Assembly (NCBI GenBank): GCA_963773105.1
Contig: CAVZAA010000005.1
Location: 496,001 to 560,000 of the forward strand
Reading direction: 5' to 3'
Source of the DNA: Trebonia sp963773105
GTDB lineage: Bacteria > Actinomycetota > Actinomycetes > Streptosporangiales > Streptosporangiaceae
Length of the DNA: 64,000 nucleotides
Shown here piece after piece: positions 63,326 through 64,000 of this stretch. The notes below the pieces were generated by a model that had not been told where the DNA came from, ran no database searches, and worked only from the letters and a program-made list of their open reading frames with translations. Both the position numbers and the translations under genes were made by a program. The stretch's first letter is position 1, and each line of letters starts with the position of its first letter.

Positions 63326-64000
63326 TTAGTAGTAACCGTAATTCACTTCGTTCTGCCATGCGCCACAGGGCGTTCCGTAGACCGATTTGATGTATCCGAG
63401 ACCCCAGATGATCTGGGTCCTGGGATTGGTCTGCCAGTCGGAGCCGACCGAAGCCATCTTGTCCCCGGGCAGCGACTGCGGGATGCCGTAGGCACCGGAC
63501 GGGTTCTCCGCGTAGACGTTCCAACCGCTCTCCTGCTGCCACAGGTCGTACAGGCAGGTCCACTGGGTCGCCTTGCTGAACCCGAAGTCGACGAGCTCCG
63601 CCTCGCCGATCTGCATGGCCGACGTCGGGTTGGCCGGGGGCGCCGACCCGGTGATGCCGGTGCCGGTCTGGATGCCGGAGTTGCTGCTCGAGGAGTTGGC
63701 CGCCTGCTCGGCGGCCAGGATCGACGTCGGGTCCGCCTGCGCGGGCTTGGAGGCCACGGTCAGCGTCTCGGCGGCGTCGTTCATCGCGATGATCGTCTGC
63801 CGCTCCTGCTCGAGCGCGGTCACCTGGCTACTCTGCCCGAGCGAGTCGATGGACTGGAAGAGCCCGCTCGCGCCGGTGCCGTCCTTGTTCATCATCTTCG
63901 CGGCGACGAGGACGCCGACGACGAGCAGCACCGCCATCAGAAGCGCGGGGACGACCACACCGGTCCGGTGGAACAGGCCCCGCTTCTTCTTCCGCGTGCT
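63326..64000 (-). CDS. Membrane-anchored SLT-type lytic transglycosylase 3 (5' partial)
   Basis: A close paralogue of the previous gene whose start lies outside the window; the first visible codons read STRKKKRGLFHRTGVVVPAL. The membrane helix, stalk (SQVTALEQERQTIIAMNDAA), a Ser/Asn insert (ANSSSSNSGIQTG), and SLT domain (CLYDLWQQESGWNVYAENPS, GAYGIPQSLPG, YIKSVYGTPCGAWQNEVNY) are all present, including the catalytic Glu. It ends 35 bp before gene 2. Differences are concentrated in the stalk, which fits relaxed selection there. Confidence 0.86.
   Translation of the reverse strand, partial: STRKKKRGLFHRTGVVVPALLMAVLLVVGVLVAAKMMNKDGTGASGLFQSIDSLGQSSQVTALEQERQTIIAMNDAAETLTVASKPAQADPTSILAAEQAANSSSSNSGIQTGTGITGSAPPANPTSAMQIGEAELVDFGFSKATQWTCLYDLWQQESGWNVYAENPSGAYGIPQSLPGDKMASVGSDWQTNPRTQIIWGLGYIKSVYGTPCGAWQNEVNYGYY

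Overview
The window is very GC-rich, densely coded DNA from an actinomycete (Actinomycetota). F420 biosynthesis genes, a mycoredoxin, WhiB7, RmuC/XseAB, GlpX and several PASTA-less Ser/Thr kinases all point there. Gene order matches two conserved actinobacterial neighbourhoods known from Mycobacterium tuberculosis: PDZ-S16 protease / DUF2342 metalloprotease / ABC1 kinase / whiB7 / uvrD2 / mycoredoxin (the Rv3194c-Rv3198A region), and ychF / ispH / Rv1109c-like / xseA / xseB / glpX (the Rv1112-Rv1099c region). The genus cannot be named from the sequence alone; a soil actinomycete of the Streptosporangiales-like type is my guess.

Layout. 1-5.1 kb: 5'-truncated fbiB, a Baeyer-Villiger-type monooxygenase, a damaged cofH-like gene and an intact-looking cofG (F420 pathway). 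5.1-11.5 kb: minus-strand run of DNA glycosylase, NDP-sugar pyrophosphorylase, glycosyltransferase, PDZ/Lon-like protease, moaE and an NAD-dependent epimerase. 11.5-20.8 kb: DUF2342 metalloprotease, a ThiF/cyclodehydratase-like protein, an ABC1 kinase, the whiB7 locus with a striking leader, tesB, uvrD2, mycoredoxin and an ANTAR protein. 20.8-24.4 kb: dnaE, broken by one frameshift. 25.3-35.7 kb: a GDSL hydrolase and a six-gene minus-strand cluster resembling the Gram-positive conjugation apparatus of the Tn916/pCW3 (Tcp) type: TcpD-like, TcpE-like fused to a ParA-like domain, VirB4/TcpF ATPase, TcpH/VirB6-like channel, TcpC/VirB8-like protein and an SLT-NlpC/P60 wall hydrolase. No relaxase or coupling ATPase is seen. 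35.7-38.7 kb: a low-density accessory stretch ending in a small islet (nucleotidyltransferase-HTH gene facing a HEPN gene) bounded by direct repeats of the ychF 3' end. 38.7-50 kb: core genes. 50-64 kb: MarR/MFS pair, two related Ser/Thr kinases, transglutaminase-like, acyltransferase, patatin, class I fumarase, and three SLT-type lytic transglycosylase genes in tandem.

The most notable accessory features are the relaxase-less Tcp-like secretion apparatus, the ychF-targeted HEPN/nucleotidyltransferase islet, and the whiB7 leader, which contains a complete 109-residue reading frame whose stop codon sits in the loop of a perfect hairpin, followed by a second terminator-like hairpin.

A caution applies to the whole window. 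At least five genes, including essential dnaE, are interrupted by small indels, several of them apparent single-base insertions at short G/C runs. This looks more like residual consensus error than biology, so interrupted genes are described as single loci with the break marked. All calls are from reading motifs and translations by eye; no database search was done.
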